This document shows, piece by piece, positions 7,557-16,690 of a stretch of DNA of 54,261 nucleotides (its first letter is position 1; the number at the start of each line of letters is the position of its first letter). Both the position numbers and the translations under genes were made by a program. The notes under the pieces were generated by a model. It was not told the origin of the DNA. It did no database searches and saw only the letters and a program-made list of their open reading frames with translations. This DNA is from an uncultured Vampirovibrio sp. (GTDB lineage Bacteria > Cyanobacteriota > Vampirovibrionia > Gastranaerophilales > Gastranaerophilaceae): NCBI GenBank assembly GCA_910577635.1, contig CAJTNR010000014.1, forward strand, positions 1 to 54,261, read 5' to 3'.

Positions 7557-10205
7557 ATGATGAAAACAGTTGATGAAATAAGAGAAGGTTTTTTAAGTTT
7601 TTTTGAAAAAAAACACAATTCAACAAGGGTTAAAAGCTCAAGTTTAATTCCTGATAATCCGACGCTGCTATTAACAAGCGCAGGCATGGTTCAGTTTGTC
7701 CCTTATTATTTAGGGATTGAAAAGTGTCCTTATAAACCCGCTAGAGCTACGAGTTGTCAAAAATGTGCGCGTGCAGGCGGTAAAGATTCAGACATTGAAA
7801 ATGTCGGCAGAACACCCCGTCATCATACCTTTTTTGAAATGCTCGGAAATTTTGCCTGGGGCGATTATTACAAAAAAGAAATAATTCCCTGGGCCTGGGA
7901 GTTTGTTACAAGTCCTGAATACCTGGGATTAGACAAAAACAGACTCTGGGTAACAATTTTTGAAACCGATGATGAAGCATATGAAATTTGGAAAAACTCA
8001 ACTGATATTGACCCTAATAGAATCATAAGAAAAGGCAAAAAGGACAATTTCTGGGGTCCTCCAGGACCTACAGGGTCATGCGGACCTTGCAGTGAAATTC
8101 ATTATGATTTAGGAGAACACTTAAAATGCAGCGAGGATTGCTCAATTGCAACCTGTGAATGTGACCGCTGGGTTGAAATTTGGAACATGGTTTTTACAGA
8201 ACTATTCCAGGATGATAAAGGCAACCAAACCCCGCTTGATAAAAAAAACGTAGATACAGGAATGGGCTTAGAGCGCATTGCTATGGTTTGCCAGGGGGTT
8301 GAATCAACCTTTGAAACAGATATATTAAAACATATTCTTGATAAAGTCTGCACTATTACAAACAAAAAATACAAAGAAAACGAAAAAACCGATATTTCAC
8401 TTAGAATTATAGTTGACCATGCGCGCTGTGTGTCTTTTATGATTGCAGATGGAATCATACCTTCAAATGAAGGAAGAGGCTATGTTCTTCGTATGATTCT
8501 AAGAAGAGCGCTTCGCCATGGGTACCTATTAGGGCTTGATTTACCGTTTTTAGAGCCTGTTATTGATACTGTTATCGATAAATACAGCGCGCAGTATAGT
8601 GAGCTTAAGGAAAACGAAAAAAAGATTAAAACAATAATTAAAAACGAAGAAGAAAGATTCAAACTCACTCTTGACAATGGTTATAAACTTATTGAAGATT
8701 TAATTGAAAAAGCAATCGATAAAACAATTAAAGGAGAAGATGCCTTTAAACTCTACGATACCTTTGGCTTCCCGTTTGAATTGACTTGTGAAATTGCTTC
8801 TGAAAAGGGTTTAGGAGTTGATAAAGAAGGTTTTTTAAAAGCTCTTGAAGAACAAAAACAAAGAGCAAGAGCATCTGCTCAAAAGGTTGTTATTACTGAT
8901 GATTTAAATTATATTAACAATCCTGATACAGAATTTCTAGGCTATAAAAAAAACGAATCTGAATCTAGAATCCTTGCTATTGTTGATAAAGAAGGAAATA
9001 ATACTAAAGAAGCTAAAGAAGGTATTTTTGATATTATCCTTGATAAAACTCCTTTTTATGCTGAATGCGGAGGACAAATAGGCGATAGCGGTGTTTTTGT
9101 TTTTGGACAAGAAGAAGTGGAAGTTATTAAAACCTTTAAAGTTCAAAATATCTTCGTGCATAGGGTTATTGTTAAGGAAAATCCTATTATTCAAGGGAGT
9201 ATTGTCAGCGCTCGAATTGATTGCAAAAAAAGAGAAGAAATTGCAAAACACCATTCCTTAGCGCACTTACTGCAGGCAGCTTTACAAAAAGTTTTAGGAA
9301 AAGATGTTCATCAGGCAGGATCTAATGTTGAACCTATAAAAACAAGGTATGATTTTACTTTTGATAGAGCCCTTGCAAAAGATGAGCTTAAACAAGTTGA
9401 GGATACTATCAACTGCTGGATTAAAAAAGGCATTACAAGAAAAACAGAAGTAATGAGCATTGATGAAGCCAAAAAAACCGGTGCAATGGCTCTTTTTGGA
9501 GAAAAATACGGTGATTTTGTGCGGGTTGTAAGTTTCTTTGATAATGACAACTGCTATTCAAAAGAACTTTGCGCAGGAGTCCATATCAACAATACTCTTG
9601 AATTAAGACAGGCAAAAATCGTTTCTGAATCTGCAAGTTCAGCAGGGGTCCGCCGTATTGAAATTGTTTGTTCCGATGCTTGTTTTGATTTACTCAATGA
9701 AAAAGCGCAGCTGCTTGAAAAATTGTCTTTGGATAATAAAATGCCTGCTAATAAGATTCAGGAAAAAATTGATAAGTTAAATCAAGAAATAAAAGACCTT
9801 TCATCAAAACTTGAAGACTTAGAAACAAAGCGTGCAAAGGATAGCTTTAATACGTTTTTATCAAAAGCAAAAGAGGTCAATGGTATAAAAGTATTAATTA
9901 CAAAAATCGATGACTTTGCTCCTAATGCAATTAAAATAGGGATTGAACTATTGGCAAAAAAACTGGGAAAAAGTGTAGTTGTATTCTGCTCAATGAAAAA
10001 AGACGACTCGGTTTTTGTAATAGCTAAAGTTGAGGATTCACTAACTAAAAAAGTTCAGGCAGGTAAGATTGTAAGTGAGATTACAAAAGCCTTAAAAGGA
10101 AACGGCGGCGGCAGAGCTCAAATGGCGCAGGGGCTTGGAAAAACCCATGAAGGAATTGAGGATGTCTTATTAAAAGTCGAAAAAGAAATTATAGAATCAC
10201 TATAA
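7557..10205 (+). CDS. alaS: Alanyl-tRNA synthetase
   Basis: The 882-residue class II synthetase, of typical length (E. coli about 875), charges tRNA-Ala. The N-terminal catalytic core shows TSAGMVQFVPYYLG, RHHTFFEMLGNFAWGDYY and GMGLERIAMV. The editing domain has the zinc site HHSLAHLL plus CAGVH, and a coiled coil then a C-terminal DHHA1 region with GGGGRAQMAQG-type Gly-rich motif follow. Two consecutive ATG codons occur (7557 and 7560) with only a weak RBS; a GATAAT-like -10 ends about ten bases upstream, so the leader would be very short. Monocistronic by position. Confidence 0.97.
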   Translation: MMKTVDEIREGFLSFFEKKHNSTRVKSSSLIPDNPTLLLTSAGMVQFVPYYLGIEKCPYKPARATSCQKCARAGGKDSDIENVGRTPRHHTFFEMLGNFAWGDYYKKEIIPWAWEFVTSPEYLGLDKNRLWVTIFETDDEAYEIWKNSTDIDPNRIIRKGKKDNFWGPPGPTGSCGPCSEIHYDLGEHLKCSEDCSIATCECDRWVEIWNMVFTELFQDDKGNQTPLDKKNVDTGMGLERIAMVCQGVESTFETDILKHILDKVCTITNKKYKENEKTDISLRIIVDHARCVSFMIADGIIPSNEGRGYVLRMILRRALRHGYLLGLDLPFLEPVIDTVIDKYSAQYSELKENEKKIKTIIKNEEERFKLTLDNGYKLIEDLIEKAIDKTIKGEDAFKLYDTFGFPFELTCEIASEKGLGVDKEGFLKALEEQKQRARASAQKVVITDDLNYINNPDTEFLGYKKNESESRILAIVDKEGNNTKEAKEGIFDIILDKTPFYAECGGQIGDSGVFVFGQEEVEVIKTFKVQNIFVHRVIVKENPIIQGSIVSARIDCKKREEIAKHHSLAHLLQAALQKVLGKDVHQAGSNVEPIKTRYDFTFDRALAKDELKQVEDTINCWIKKGITRKTEVMSIDEAKKTGAMALFGEKYGDFVRVVSFFDNDNCYSKELCAGVHINNTLELRQAKIVSESASSAGVRRIEIVCSDACFDLLNEKAQLLEKLSLDNKMPANKIQEKIDKLNQEIKDLSSKLEDLETKRAKDSFNTFLSKAKEVNGIKVLITKIDDFAPNAIKIGIELLAKKLGKSVVVFCSMKKDDSVFVIAKVEDSLTKKVQAGKIVSEITKALKGNGGGRAQMAQGLGKTHEGIEDVLLKVEKEIIESL

Positions 10206-10344
10206 TTAAGCCATCTAAATTGTTAATATTTATTGCATATGTTGAAAATTATCCTTATAGGTAGCAAAAAAATATTTTTAGCTGCTTTATAATAGTCTCA
10301 CACCTAAAAAATGTATTTTATCAAGTTAAAGAGGATATTAAAAA

Positions 10345-10935
10345 ATGAGGGTAATGCCAATTAGTCTTAGGAGCTATAGCAGTTTTCAACCGCAAAAAAA
10401 TCAGAGCAATAATCAAACAAAGCAAAACAAGAATATTTCGTTTGGAAATTTTGAAAGTGATGAAGCTAAGAAATTAACTTATGAAGCTGCAATAAGGGAT
10501 TATGATGATTATCCAGAAAAAATAAAGAATGACCCTCATAGTATCTATGCTCTTGTTATAAAAGGAATAAAAAAAGATATTGATTATTTTGAAAAATCAC
10601 CTTTTGCAAGAGTTAAAAAGTGGAATGGCTCAGACGGCGAGGAATATGCCTATGTTGCGCTAAACAGAGCTGAAACAGATAAACACGAGAATAAAGAATT
10701 ATTTGATAATATCGCAAGACACGCTCAAAGTATTCCTATAGAAATTGAAGAAGAAATAATTGCCAAAGACCCTGATTTTGTAAGAGTAATTGACAATGCA
10801 GCCAGTCTTTCGTATGCATACGAAGACCTTCATAATGCAGAAATAGGTTTTGTTTATAAACCTTCTGAAAGTGATAATAATTCATACAAACAAGAAGAAG
10901 ATTTATGGATGGAGGCTGTTTGGAGAAATACTTAA
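10345..10935 (+). CDS. SFG-leader family protein, paralogue A
   Basis: The 196-residue protein is the first of three tandem paralogues. The N-terminal ~34 residues (MRVMPISLRSYS, then a Gln/Asn/Lys-rich stretch) end in ISFG at 31-34. The acidic, soluble body contains SPFARVKKWNGSDGEEYAYV, ALNRAETDKH and a C-terminal block ending SYKQEEDLWMEAVW. No known domain, catalytic motif or membrane segment is seen. The RBS AAAGAGGA is clear. The leader type recurs in four other proteins here, two of them with unrelated bodies. Function unknown; a sorting role of the leader is inference. Confidence 0.75.
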   Translation: MRVMPISLRSYSSFQPQKNQSNNQTKQNKNISFGNFESDEAKKLTYEAAIRDYDDYPEKIKNDPHSIYALVIKGIKKDIDYFEKSPFARVKKWNGSDGEEYAYVALNRAETDKHENKELFDNIARHAQSIPIEIEEEIIAKDPDFVRVIDNAASLSYAYEDLHNAEIGFVYKPSESDNNSYKQEEDLWMEAVWRNT

Positions 10936-10947
10936 ATTAAAATTTCA

Positions 10948-11100
10948 TTTCAAATTATAACGATTTATTAAAAACTTACATTAAACAAAAAGAGGAAAAA
11001 ACAATGAGAATATCACCAATTAATTTAAAATACAATCAAAATATGCAGCTTAAAAAAGCTCAACAACATAACAAACAAAACAGTCCTTCGTTTGGACATT
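10948..11100 (+). repeat. Direct repeat copy 1: leader and 5' end of paralogue B
   Basis: This 153-bp stretch, covering the intergenic leader, RBS and the first ~32 codons of paralogue B, recurs almost unchanged at 11572-11724, 624 bases downstream. I count only two mismatches (in AACAATG versus AATAATG, and CATAAC versus CATACC). Confidence 0.85.
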
Positions 11101-11564
11101 TTGAAAGCCCGGATATAGAAAATGAGCTTGAAAATGTTTTAGGCAAACCATTATGGGATTTAGATAAAATAGATATAAAAAAAGTAAAAAATTCACCTTT
11201 TGTTACAGTCAAAAAAGGACATGATAAAGAAGGTCAAACAATGCTTTATGCTGTAATGAATAAAGATGTTACAGATAAGCATAAGAATAAAGAATTTTTT
11301 GATAAAATGTTAAAAAATTGCAAAGAACTTGTTGAGTTGGGTGCTTTAAGCTATCTTGATATAATTGAAGCAGGAATACCAGAGAAAGAGCCATATTTCA
11401 TTGGTCCAGTTTCTGATAGTGAAGACCTTGGCAGACTATGCGCAAATATTTACGATGCCGAAACGGGTTATGTATACGCGCCTCCAAAAGATGCTAACAG
11501 CAACTCTTATAAACAAGATAACGATCCTTGGCTAGAGGCTGTTTGGAGAGAAATACCTAATTAA
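11004..11564 (+). CDS. SFG-leader family protein, paralogue B
   Basis: The 186-residue protein has a leader MRISPINLKYNQNMQLKKAQ... ending SPSFG at 27-31. The body is more diverged from A and C but keeps the same framework: SPFVTVKKG, VTDKHKNKEFFDK, DAETGYVYAPP and a terminal SNSYKQDNDPWLEAVWREI. The RBS AAAGAGGAAAA is strong. It is co-directional with A and C at short spacing (68 and 63 bases) and may share their transcript. Function unknown. Confidence 0.75.
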   Translation: MRISPINLKYNQNMQLKKAQQHNKQNSPSFGHFESPDIENELENVLGKPLWDLDKIDIKKVKNSPFVTVKKGHDKEGQTMLYAVMNKDVTDKHKNKEFFDKMLKNCKELVELGALSYLDIIEAGIPEKEPYFIGPVSDSEDLGRLCANIYDAETGYVYAPPKDANSNSYKQDNDPWLEAVWREIPN

Positions 11565-11571
11565 AATTTAA

Positions 11572-11724
11572 TTTCAAATTATAACGATTTATTAAAAACT
11601 TACATTAAACAAAAAGAGGAAAAAATAATGAGAATATCACCAATTAATTTAAAATACAATCAAAATATGCAGCTTAAAAAAGCTCAACAACATACCAAAC
11701 AAAACAGTCCTTCGTTTGGACATT
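11572..11724 (+). repeat. Direct repeat copy 2: leader and 5' end of paralogue C
   Basis: Second copy of the 153-bp repeat at 10948-11100. Identity stops within the SFGH codons, after which paralogue C follows paralogue A instead of B. Confidence 0.85.
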
Positions 11725-12215
11725 ATGAAAGTGATGAAGCTAAGAAATTAACTTATGAAGTCGCGATAAGGGATTATAAAGATTGCTCAGAACAAATAAA
11801 AAAAGACCCTTGTAGTTTTTATACATTTACTTTAAATTCTATAAAAAAAGATATGAATTATTTTGAAAAATCACCTTTTGTAACAGTTAAAAAGTGGAAT
11901 GGTTCAGATGGCGAGGAATATGCCTATGTTGCGCTAAACAGAGCGGAAACAGATAAACATAAGAACAAACAATTGTTCGATAATATCGCAGAATATGCGC
12001 AAAGTTATCCTATAGATATTGAACAAGAAATAATTGCCAAAGACCCTGATTTTATAGGTGTAATCAGTGATGATTGCGTGCTTTCTCAAATACAGGATAA
12101 ACTTCACGATGCAGAAATAGGTTTTGTTTATAAACCTTCTGAAAGTGATAATAATTCATACAAACAAGAAGAAGATTTATGGATGGAGGCTGTTTCAAGA
12201 GAAATACTTAATTAA
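11628..12215 (+). CDS. SFG-leader family protein, paralogue C (B/A chimera)
   Basis: The 195-residue protein has a leader nearly identical to B (SPSFG at 27-31), but the body from ESDEAKKLTYEVAIRDY onward tracks paralogue A, including a near-identical terminal block (EIGFVYKPSESDNNSYKQEE). The switch falls at the SFG codons. It has the same strong RBS as B. A terminator follows at 12246, closing the A-B-C group. The body has no recognisable domain. Confidence 0.75.
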   Translation: MRISPINLKYNQNMQLKKAQQHTKQNSPSFGHYESDEAKKLTYEVAIRDYKDCSEQIKKDPCSFYTFTLNSIKKDMNYFEKSPFVTVKKWNGSDGEEYAYVALNRAETDKHKNKQLFDNIAEYAQSYPIDIEQEIIAKDPDFIGVISDDCVLSQIQDKLHDAEIGFVYKPSESDNNSYKQEEDLWMEAVSREILN

Positions 12216-12245
12216 AATTTCATTTCAAATTGTAAATATTTATTA

Positions 12246-12293
12246 AAAACTTGCATTGGATTAATTATTCAATAGCAAGTTTTTATATTTTTT
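12246..12293 (+). terminator. Intrinsic terminator after the three-paralogue group
   Basis: The stem AAAACTTGC (12246-12254) / GCAAGTTTT (12275-12283) has a 20-base loop and is followed by a T-rich tail (TTTTATATTTTTT). It lies 30 bases beyond paralogue C. Confidence 0.75.
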
Positions 12294-12334
12294 GGTCTTG
12301 TATGAAAAGTTAAAATATTTTTTTTGAGAATGGT

Positions 12335-14404
12335 ATGAATAAAATTTCTAGAAATACTACGAATACAAGAAACGCTTTTGTTACAAAGACAAAAGAAAAC
12401 AACCTCCCAAATAATTCGAATTTATCTTTCAAGGGTCATCCTTTTAGCAAGTTAACCAATATCAATAATTTTAATCTTATTGAAAAAAAGATACTCAATA
12501 AGGTAGATAAATTTAAACCATTAAAAACAAATCTAGTACAAGAAAATTTTTTAAAAGTATCAAAAAATACTCAAGTTTGCTCTTTTGAAAAAACCCATCC
12601 ATTCATTGAAACAGTTACTTATCCTGTTGCAAAAATGCCTAAGGAGCTTTTTAATTTCATTGCGAATAAGTTCAATATTGAATCCTGGCAGAACTCTAAA
12701 ATGCTCAAAGAGTTCAACCAGGAAAAAGAACTTGAAACAGCGAAGCGTGCAATGAGGGGGTTGTTAAATACGGCAGATGATGCAATTAGTGCTTTTTGCA
12801 AGAAGAAAAATATCAAGCCCAAAGAATTAGAAAATTTCCTTGAAGACAACAAAAATAATGAAGAATTTCAAGAAATCTGCAAAAAGGTTTTAGATGACTT
12901 GCAAAAGAAGTTTAATGCTAACCTTGCCTCAGACACTGCAACATACAATACAGCACATGAAAGAACTATTGTCAGACTTGTTTCAGGGTTTGTTGCAGCG
13001 GCAATTCTGGGGTGTGATTTTCACAATAAGTCTATTATGAATGGAAAATCAGAAGATGAAGCAATGAAGGAATTGAAGGGGAAAAGAAAACAAGAAATTA
13101 TTGAAAATATAGAAGAAGCAATCTCCCAATACTTAACCCTCGGGGCTTTTTCAAGCTTTACAAACAACCACACATATGCTGCTCCTGTTTTAAACACCGC
13201 TCTTGGAGTCCTTTTCAGCACTTCATCAAGATTAATTTCAAAAAGACCTATAATGAGAGTTAAACCTAAAGCACAATTAATCGAACGCCCCCCGACAATG
13301 GAGGGCTTTATTTCAGGTGATAGAACATCAAAAGCGGATATTAGAATCCCTGAGGAAGACAAATCTAAAAAACATCTTTTATCACCTAAAAATATAGCTC
13401 TAGCTTGCATTGCAAGTATTGGTATTGGTTTTGGTTTTAGAAAACTTAAAACAACTAAAATTTTTGAAAACTTAAAAAATTCTTTATTTAAAGATATCAT
13501 TCAAAGATACAAAAAAGCAACTGTGGGTGAAGTTTTTGTTGATAAAAAAGAATTCATTGATTATATTAATACCCTCGACAAGTGCGGTTTTACAAATACG
13601 AAGGAATTCTACAGTGGCAATAATTCCAAATTAGCAAAAGCTTTTAAAGACAATGATAAAGTGTTTGTGGGTGAGTATGAAAAGATGACAAATACAAAAA
13701 TCCCGATGTCTAAAAAAGAATTAATAATGCTTCCTTTAGCGCCCCTTAGAATTGCAAAAGAAATATTCAGCTATCCATATAAAATGGCAAGCAAGGCTCT
13801 TGAAGGGTTAAATCTTATCAAAAAAACTCCTAATAAAAAATATAAAGATGATTTTGATTTTGTAAATACAATTTTAGATTTTAGAAAACAGGCTGCAAAA
13901 TTCAATAATAACATCAATAGCAAAGAATTTTTAGCTCATTATAAAAAACATATTGAAAAAAACAGACAATTAGCACTTAATGCTGAAACTAAATCCAATG
14001 TTAATAATTGTGATATTGGAAAGTTGACGGCTTTATTTGGAATCTTTACTTCTTTATTCTTTTCAGGCAATGATGATTATAATACAACTTATATGCAGAC
14101 AGGAGATATTAACAAAGCTAAAAAAGACGCAAGATTAAGAATGATTAATAAAGTAATAAGGACATCTGTACAGTGCGTATTTTTAAGCTTAAACAATCTT
14201 TTTAAAACTTCATATAAAACAAGTTTAATCGCAGCAGGATTGGTTACTGCAAGCTGCACGGTATCTGTTGATATTGTAACCCGGATACTATCAGGAATGC
14301 CTTTTAGGAAAATGAATAAAGAAGAACTTGAAAGCTACAATCAAAACAAAAAACAAGGCATATTAAAAAGCTATTACAATGCTCTTGATAAGCTTACTGA
14401 CTAA
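12335..14404 (+). CDS. Multi-span membrane protein with SFKG leader, unknown function
   Basis: The 689-residue protein has an Asn/Thr/Lys-rich N-terminus ending in LSFKG at residues 30-34. Hydrophobic segments follow at roughly ~210-225 (GFVAAAILGCDFH), ~270-310, ~350-365 (IALACIASIGIGFGF), ~570-580 (LTALFGIFTSLFF) and ~610-660. Two long charged helical regions separate them. The paired segments around FHNKSIMNGKSEDEA and NTTYMQTGDINKAKKDARLR look like an internal duplication (segment, small-residue turn, N/D-x-G-x-x-x-x-A-x-x-E/D). I recognise no family. The leader links it to the three paralogues just upstream; it lies past their terminator, so it is probably transcribed separately. Confidence 0.7.
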   Translation: MNKISRNTTNTRNAFVTKTKENNLPNNSNLSFKGHPFSKLTNINNFNLIEKKILNKVDKFKPLKTNLVQENFLKVSKNTQVCSFEKTHPFIETVTYPVAKMPKELFNFIANKFNIESWQNSKMLKEFNQEKELETAKRAMRGLLNTADDAISAFCKKKNIKPKELENFLEDNKNNEEFQEICKKVLDDLQKKFNANLASDTATYNTAHERTIVRLVSGFVAAAILGCDFHNKSIMNGKSEDEAMKELKGKRKQEIIENIEEAISQYLTLGAFSSFTNNHTYAAPVLNTALGVLFSTSSRLISKRPIMRVKPKAQLIERPPTMEGFISGDRTSKADIRIPEEDKSKKHLLSPKNIALACIASIGIGFGFRKLKTTKIFENLKNSLFKDIIQRYKKATVGEVFVDKKEFIDYINTLDKCGFTNTKEFYSGNNSKLAKAFKDNDKVFVGEYEKMTNTKIPMSKKELIMLPLAPLRIAKEIFSYPYKMASKALEGLNLIKKTPNKKYKDDFDFVNTILDFRKQAAKFNNNINSKEFLAHYKKHIEKNRQLALNAETKSNVNNCDIGKLTALFGIFTSLFFSGNDDYNTTYMQTGDINKAKKDARLRMINKVIRTSVQCVFLSLNNLFKTSYKTSLIAAGLVTASCTVSVDIVTRILSGMPFRKMNKEELESYNQNKKQGILKSYYNALDKLTD

Positions 14405-14446
14405 TCTATGTGCTTGTATAGCTTTTTAAGTTTAATAATAAAAATA

Positions 14447-15811
14447 TTAACCTAAGGCTTCAATAATTGCTTTTGCTGCTCTTTTTCCCGCTCCCATTGC
14501 ATTAATTGCAGTAGAAGGACCTAAGGGTGCTACATCTCCTCCGGCATAAACGCAGTCAACTGAAGTTTCACCTTTTTCATTAATTATTATATAGCCTTTA
14601 TTATCAGTGTTGAGCTCAATGTTATCACTCTTGCAGGATCGCTGAATTATAGGATTAGGACCGGTTCCAAGAGAAACAATAACACTATCAAGTTCAACAT
14701 CTACAAACTTTCCTGTTCCAATCGGTCTTTGACGGCCTGAAGCGTCTGGTTCACCCAATTCCATTAATTCAAATTTCATTGATTTAACCCAGCCGTCTTT
14801 TCCTTCAATTTCAACAGGAGCATGCAAGAACTTAAACTCAATTCCTTCTTCTTTAGCATGGCGGATTTCCTCCAAGCGCGCGGGAAGTTCTTTTTCGGTT
14901 CTTCTATAGAAAACGTAAACTTTTTCATAGCCTACGCGCACTGCGGTTCTTGCCGCATCCATTGCAACGTTTCCACCGCCTATAATTGCTGCTGATTTTC
15001 CGATTTTTAAAGGAGTTGGTGTGTCTTTATCCTGTGCGTGCATTAGGTTTACTCTTGTTAAAAATTCATTAGCACTATAAACACCATTTAAGTTTTCACC
15101 TTTAATATTCATCATCTTAGGAAGACCCGCTCCAGAGCAGATGAAAATTGCACAATAGCCTTCTTCTTGGAGTTGTTTAATTGTTATTGATTTTCCTACA
15201 ATAACGTTTTTGTAGAATTTAACTCCAATACTCTTTAAACTCTCAATTTCTCTATCCAAAACCGTTCTAGGAAGCCTAAAAGGAGGAATTCCGTATCTTA
15301 ATACCCCGCCTAGTTCGTGAAGCGCTTCAAAGATTGAAACTTCAAAACCTGCAGCTCTTAAATCTGCTGCAGCGCTCATTCCAGCGCACCCGGAGCCTAC
15401 AATTGCAACTTTTTTACCATTAGGAGTAACGGTTACAGGTTTTGCCTGGGTATTATCGCCAACGTATCTTTCTAATGCCCCGATAGCAACGCTTTCACCC
15501 TTAATTCCTAAAACACAGTTTCCTTCACACTGTTTTTCCTGAGGACAAACCCTTCCGCAGACAGAAGGAAGCATTGAGGATTGACGGATAATTTCTCCTG
15601 CTTTTTCAAGGTTATTTTCCTTAATTTCTTTAATAAAAGAAGGAATATCGATATTAACAGGGCAGTTTTGTTTACATCTTGCATTTTTACAATTCAGACA
15701 TCTTGAAGCTTCAAGAGCCACTTGTTCTTTAGTTAGGTTATTTTCAACCGGGTCGAAGTTTTTTCTTCTTTCAAAACAATCCTGTTCTTGCTGTCTTTGT
15801 CTTTGTGCCAT
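14447..15811 (-). CDS. gltD: GltD-like NADPH-dependent oxidoreductase (glutamate synthase small subunit family)
   Basis: The 454-residue flavoprotein has an N-terminal domain with two Cys clusters for [4Fe-4S] (CLNCKNARCKQNCP and CGRVCPQEKQCEGNC), an FAD-binding GSGCAGMSAAADLRAAGFEV and an NADPH-binding IGGGNVAMDAARTA. This is the GltD/NfnB/SudA family. As GltD it feeds electrons to GOGAT; no large subunit and no NfnA-type partner is adjacent, so it may be a stand-alone GltA-type enzyme or pair with a distant gene. The RBS AAGGAGC is strong. It is divergent from the HAD phosphatase gene. Confidence 0.85.
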   Translation of the reverse strand: MAQRQRQQEQDCFERRKNFDPVENNLTKEQVALEASRCLNCKNARCKQNCPVNIDIPSFIKEIKENNLEKAGEIIRQSSMLPSVCGRVCPQEKQCEGNCVLGIKGESVAIGALERYVGDNTQAKPVTVTPNGKKVAIVGSGCAGMSAAADLRAAGFEVSIFEALHELGGVLRYGIPPFRLPRTVLDREIESLKSIGVKFYKNVIVGKSITIKQLQEEGYCAIFICSGAGLPKMMNIKGENLNGVYSANEFLTRVNLMHAQDKDTPTPLKIGKSAAIIGGGNVAMDAARTAVRVGYEKVYVFYRRTEKELPARLEEIRHAKEEGIEFKFLHAPVEIEGKDGWVKSMKFELMELGEPDASGRQRPIGTGKFVDVELDSVIVSLGTGPNPIIQRSCKSDNIELNTDNKGYIIINEKGETSVDCVYAGGDVAPLGPSTAINAMGAGKRAAKAIIEALG

Positions 15812-15886
15812 ATATCAATTGCTCCTTCATAATTATTATTCTTTATATTTTTATTGTATAATAAAAAAAATAAAAGAGGTTATGTT

Positions 15887-16690
15887 GTGACAAAAATTAA
15901 ACTTTGGATTAGCGATATTGATGGAACCCTTATCAACTACGATTCTACAATGACTGATAGAATGAAAAATCTTATTAACAAGCTTAATAAGATTGACTTT
16001 AAACTCGTCTTATCAACAGGAAGAATGTTTCAGGGAGCAAAGTTTGCTGCTGATAATTTTAATTTAAAAACTCCCGTAGTTTGTTATCAAGGGGCGGTTG
16101 TAAGGACTAAAGATGAGGTTTTATGGAGGGTTTTTGTTAAAGAAAACCTTGCAAGAGAAGTTATCGGGTTTCTTAAAGAAAGAAAAATCCACACTCACGT
16201 ATACAATAATGATATACTTTGGGTTGAAGATGATAATAAAAAAATAATGCACGAATACTGTTACAATCGAGGGACAACTTATAGCGTTACTGATAATTTT
16301 GGCAAGCTTGACTTAAGTTCAGGGTGCGAAAAGCTTTTAGCTGTTATTTATGATCAAAAACTAATGGCTGAAATAAAAGAAGAACTAGCGAAAAAATACA
16401 AAGGGATTTTAAATATAGTTCAAAGTTCAAAAATGTATCTTGAAATTACCGATAAAGAAGCTTCCAAGGGTGCTGCTCTTAATTTTTTAAAAAAATACTG
16501 GAACTTATCGGATGAAGAAGTTATTGCCTCAGGAGATCAGGATAATGATATTGAGCTTTTGAAAAACGCTCATTATAAAGTTTGCGTGGGTAAAAACAGC
16601 GAAAAGTTAGCGCAAATTGCAAATTATCACTGCAATAGCGTCAATAGCGACGAACTTGTTGATTTGGTTGAGGAGCTTATTCTATCATGA
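15887..16690 (+). CDS. Cof-type HAD-IIB hydrolase (sugar-phosphate/nucleotide phosphatase family)
   Basis: The 267-residue protein has HAD motif I DIDGTL, motif II LSTGR, a C2B-type cap and the C-terminal motif GDQDNDIELL. Family members dephosphorylate sugar phosphates or flavin precursors; the substrate is not predictable. I chose GTG at 15887: AAGAGG lies seven bases upstream, and the longer frame would begin inside a TATAAT -10 element (15857-15862). Its stop overlaps the ispF start by four bases, so they are translationally coupled. Confidence 0.88.
   Translation: MTKIKLWISDIDGTLINYDSTMTDRMKNLINKLNKIDFKLVLSTGRMFQGAKFAADNFNLKTPVVCYQGAVVRTKDEVLWRVFVKENLAREVIGFLKERKIHTHVYNNDILWVEDDNKKIMHEYCYNRGTTYSVTDNFGKLDLSSGCEKLLAVIYDQKLMAEIKEELAKKYKGILNIVQSSKMYLEITDKEASKGAALNFLKKYWNLSDEEVIASGDQDNDIELLKNAHYKVCVGKNSEKLAQIANYHCNSVNSDELVDLVEELILS

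Noticed and set aside
10345..10446. SFG leader as an ordinary Sec signal peptide
   Set aside because: It lacks a hydrophobic core of 10 or more residues and an AxA cleavage site; it is polar and Asn/Gln/Lys-rich.
13021..13500. 159-codon minus-strand frame within the 689-residue gene
   Set aside because: Antisense shadow of a Lys/Glu/Ile-rich coding region, without an RBS or recognisable features.
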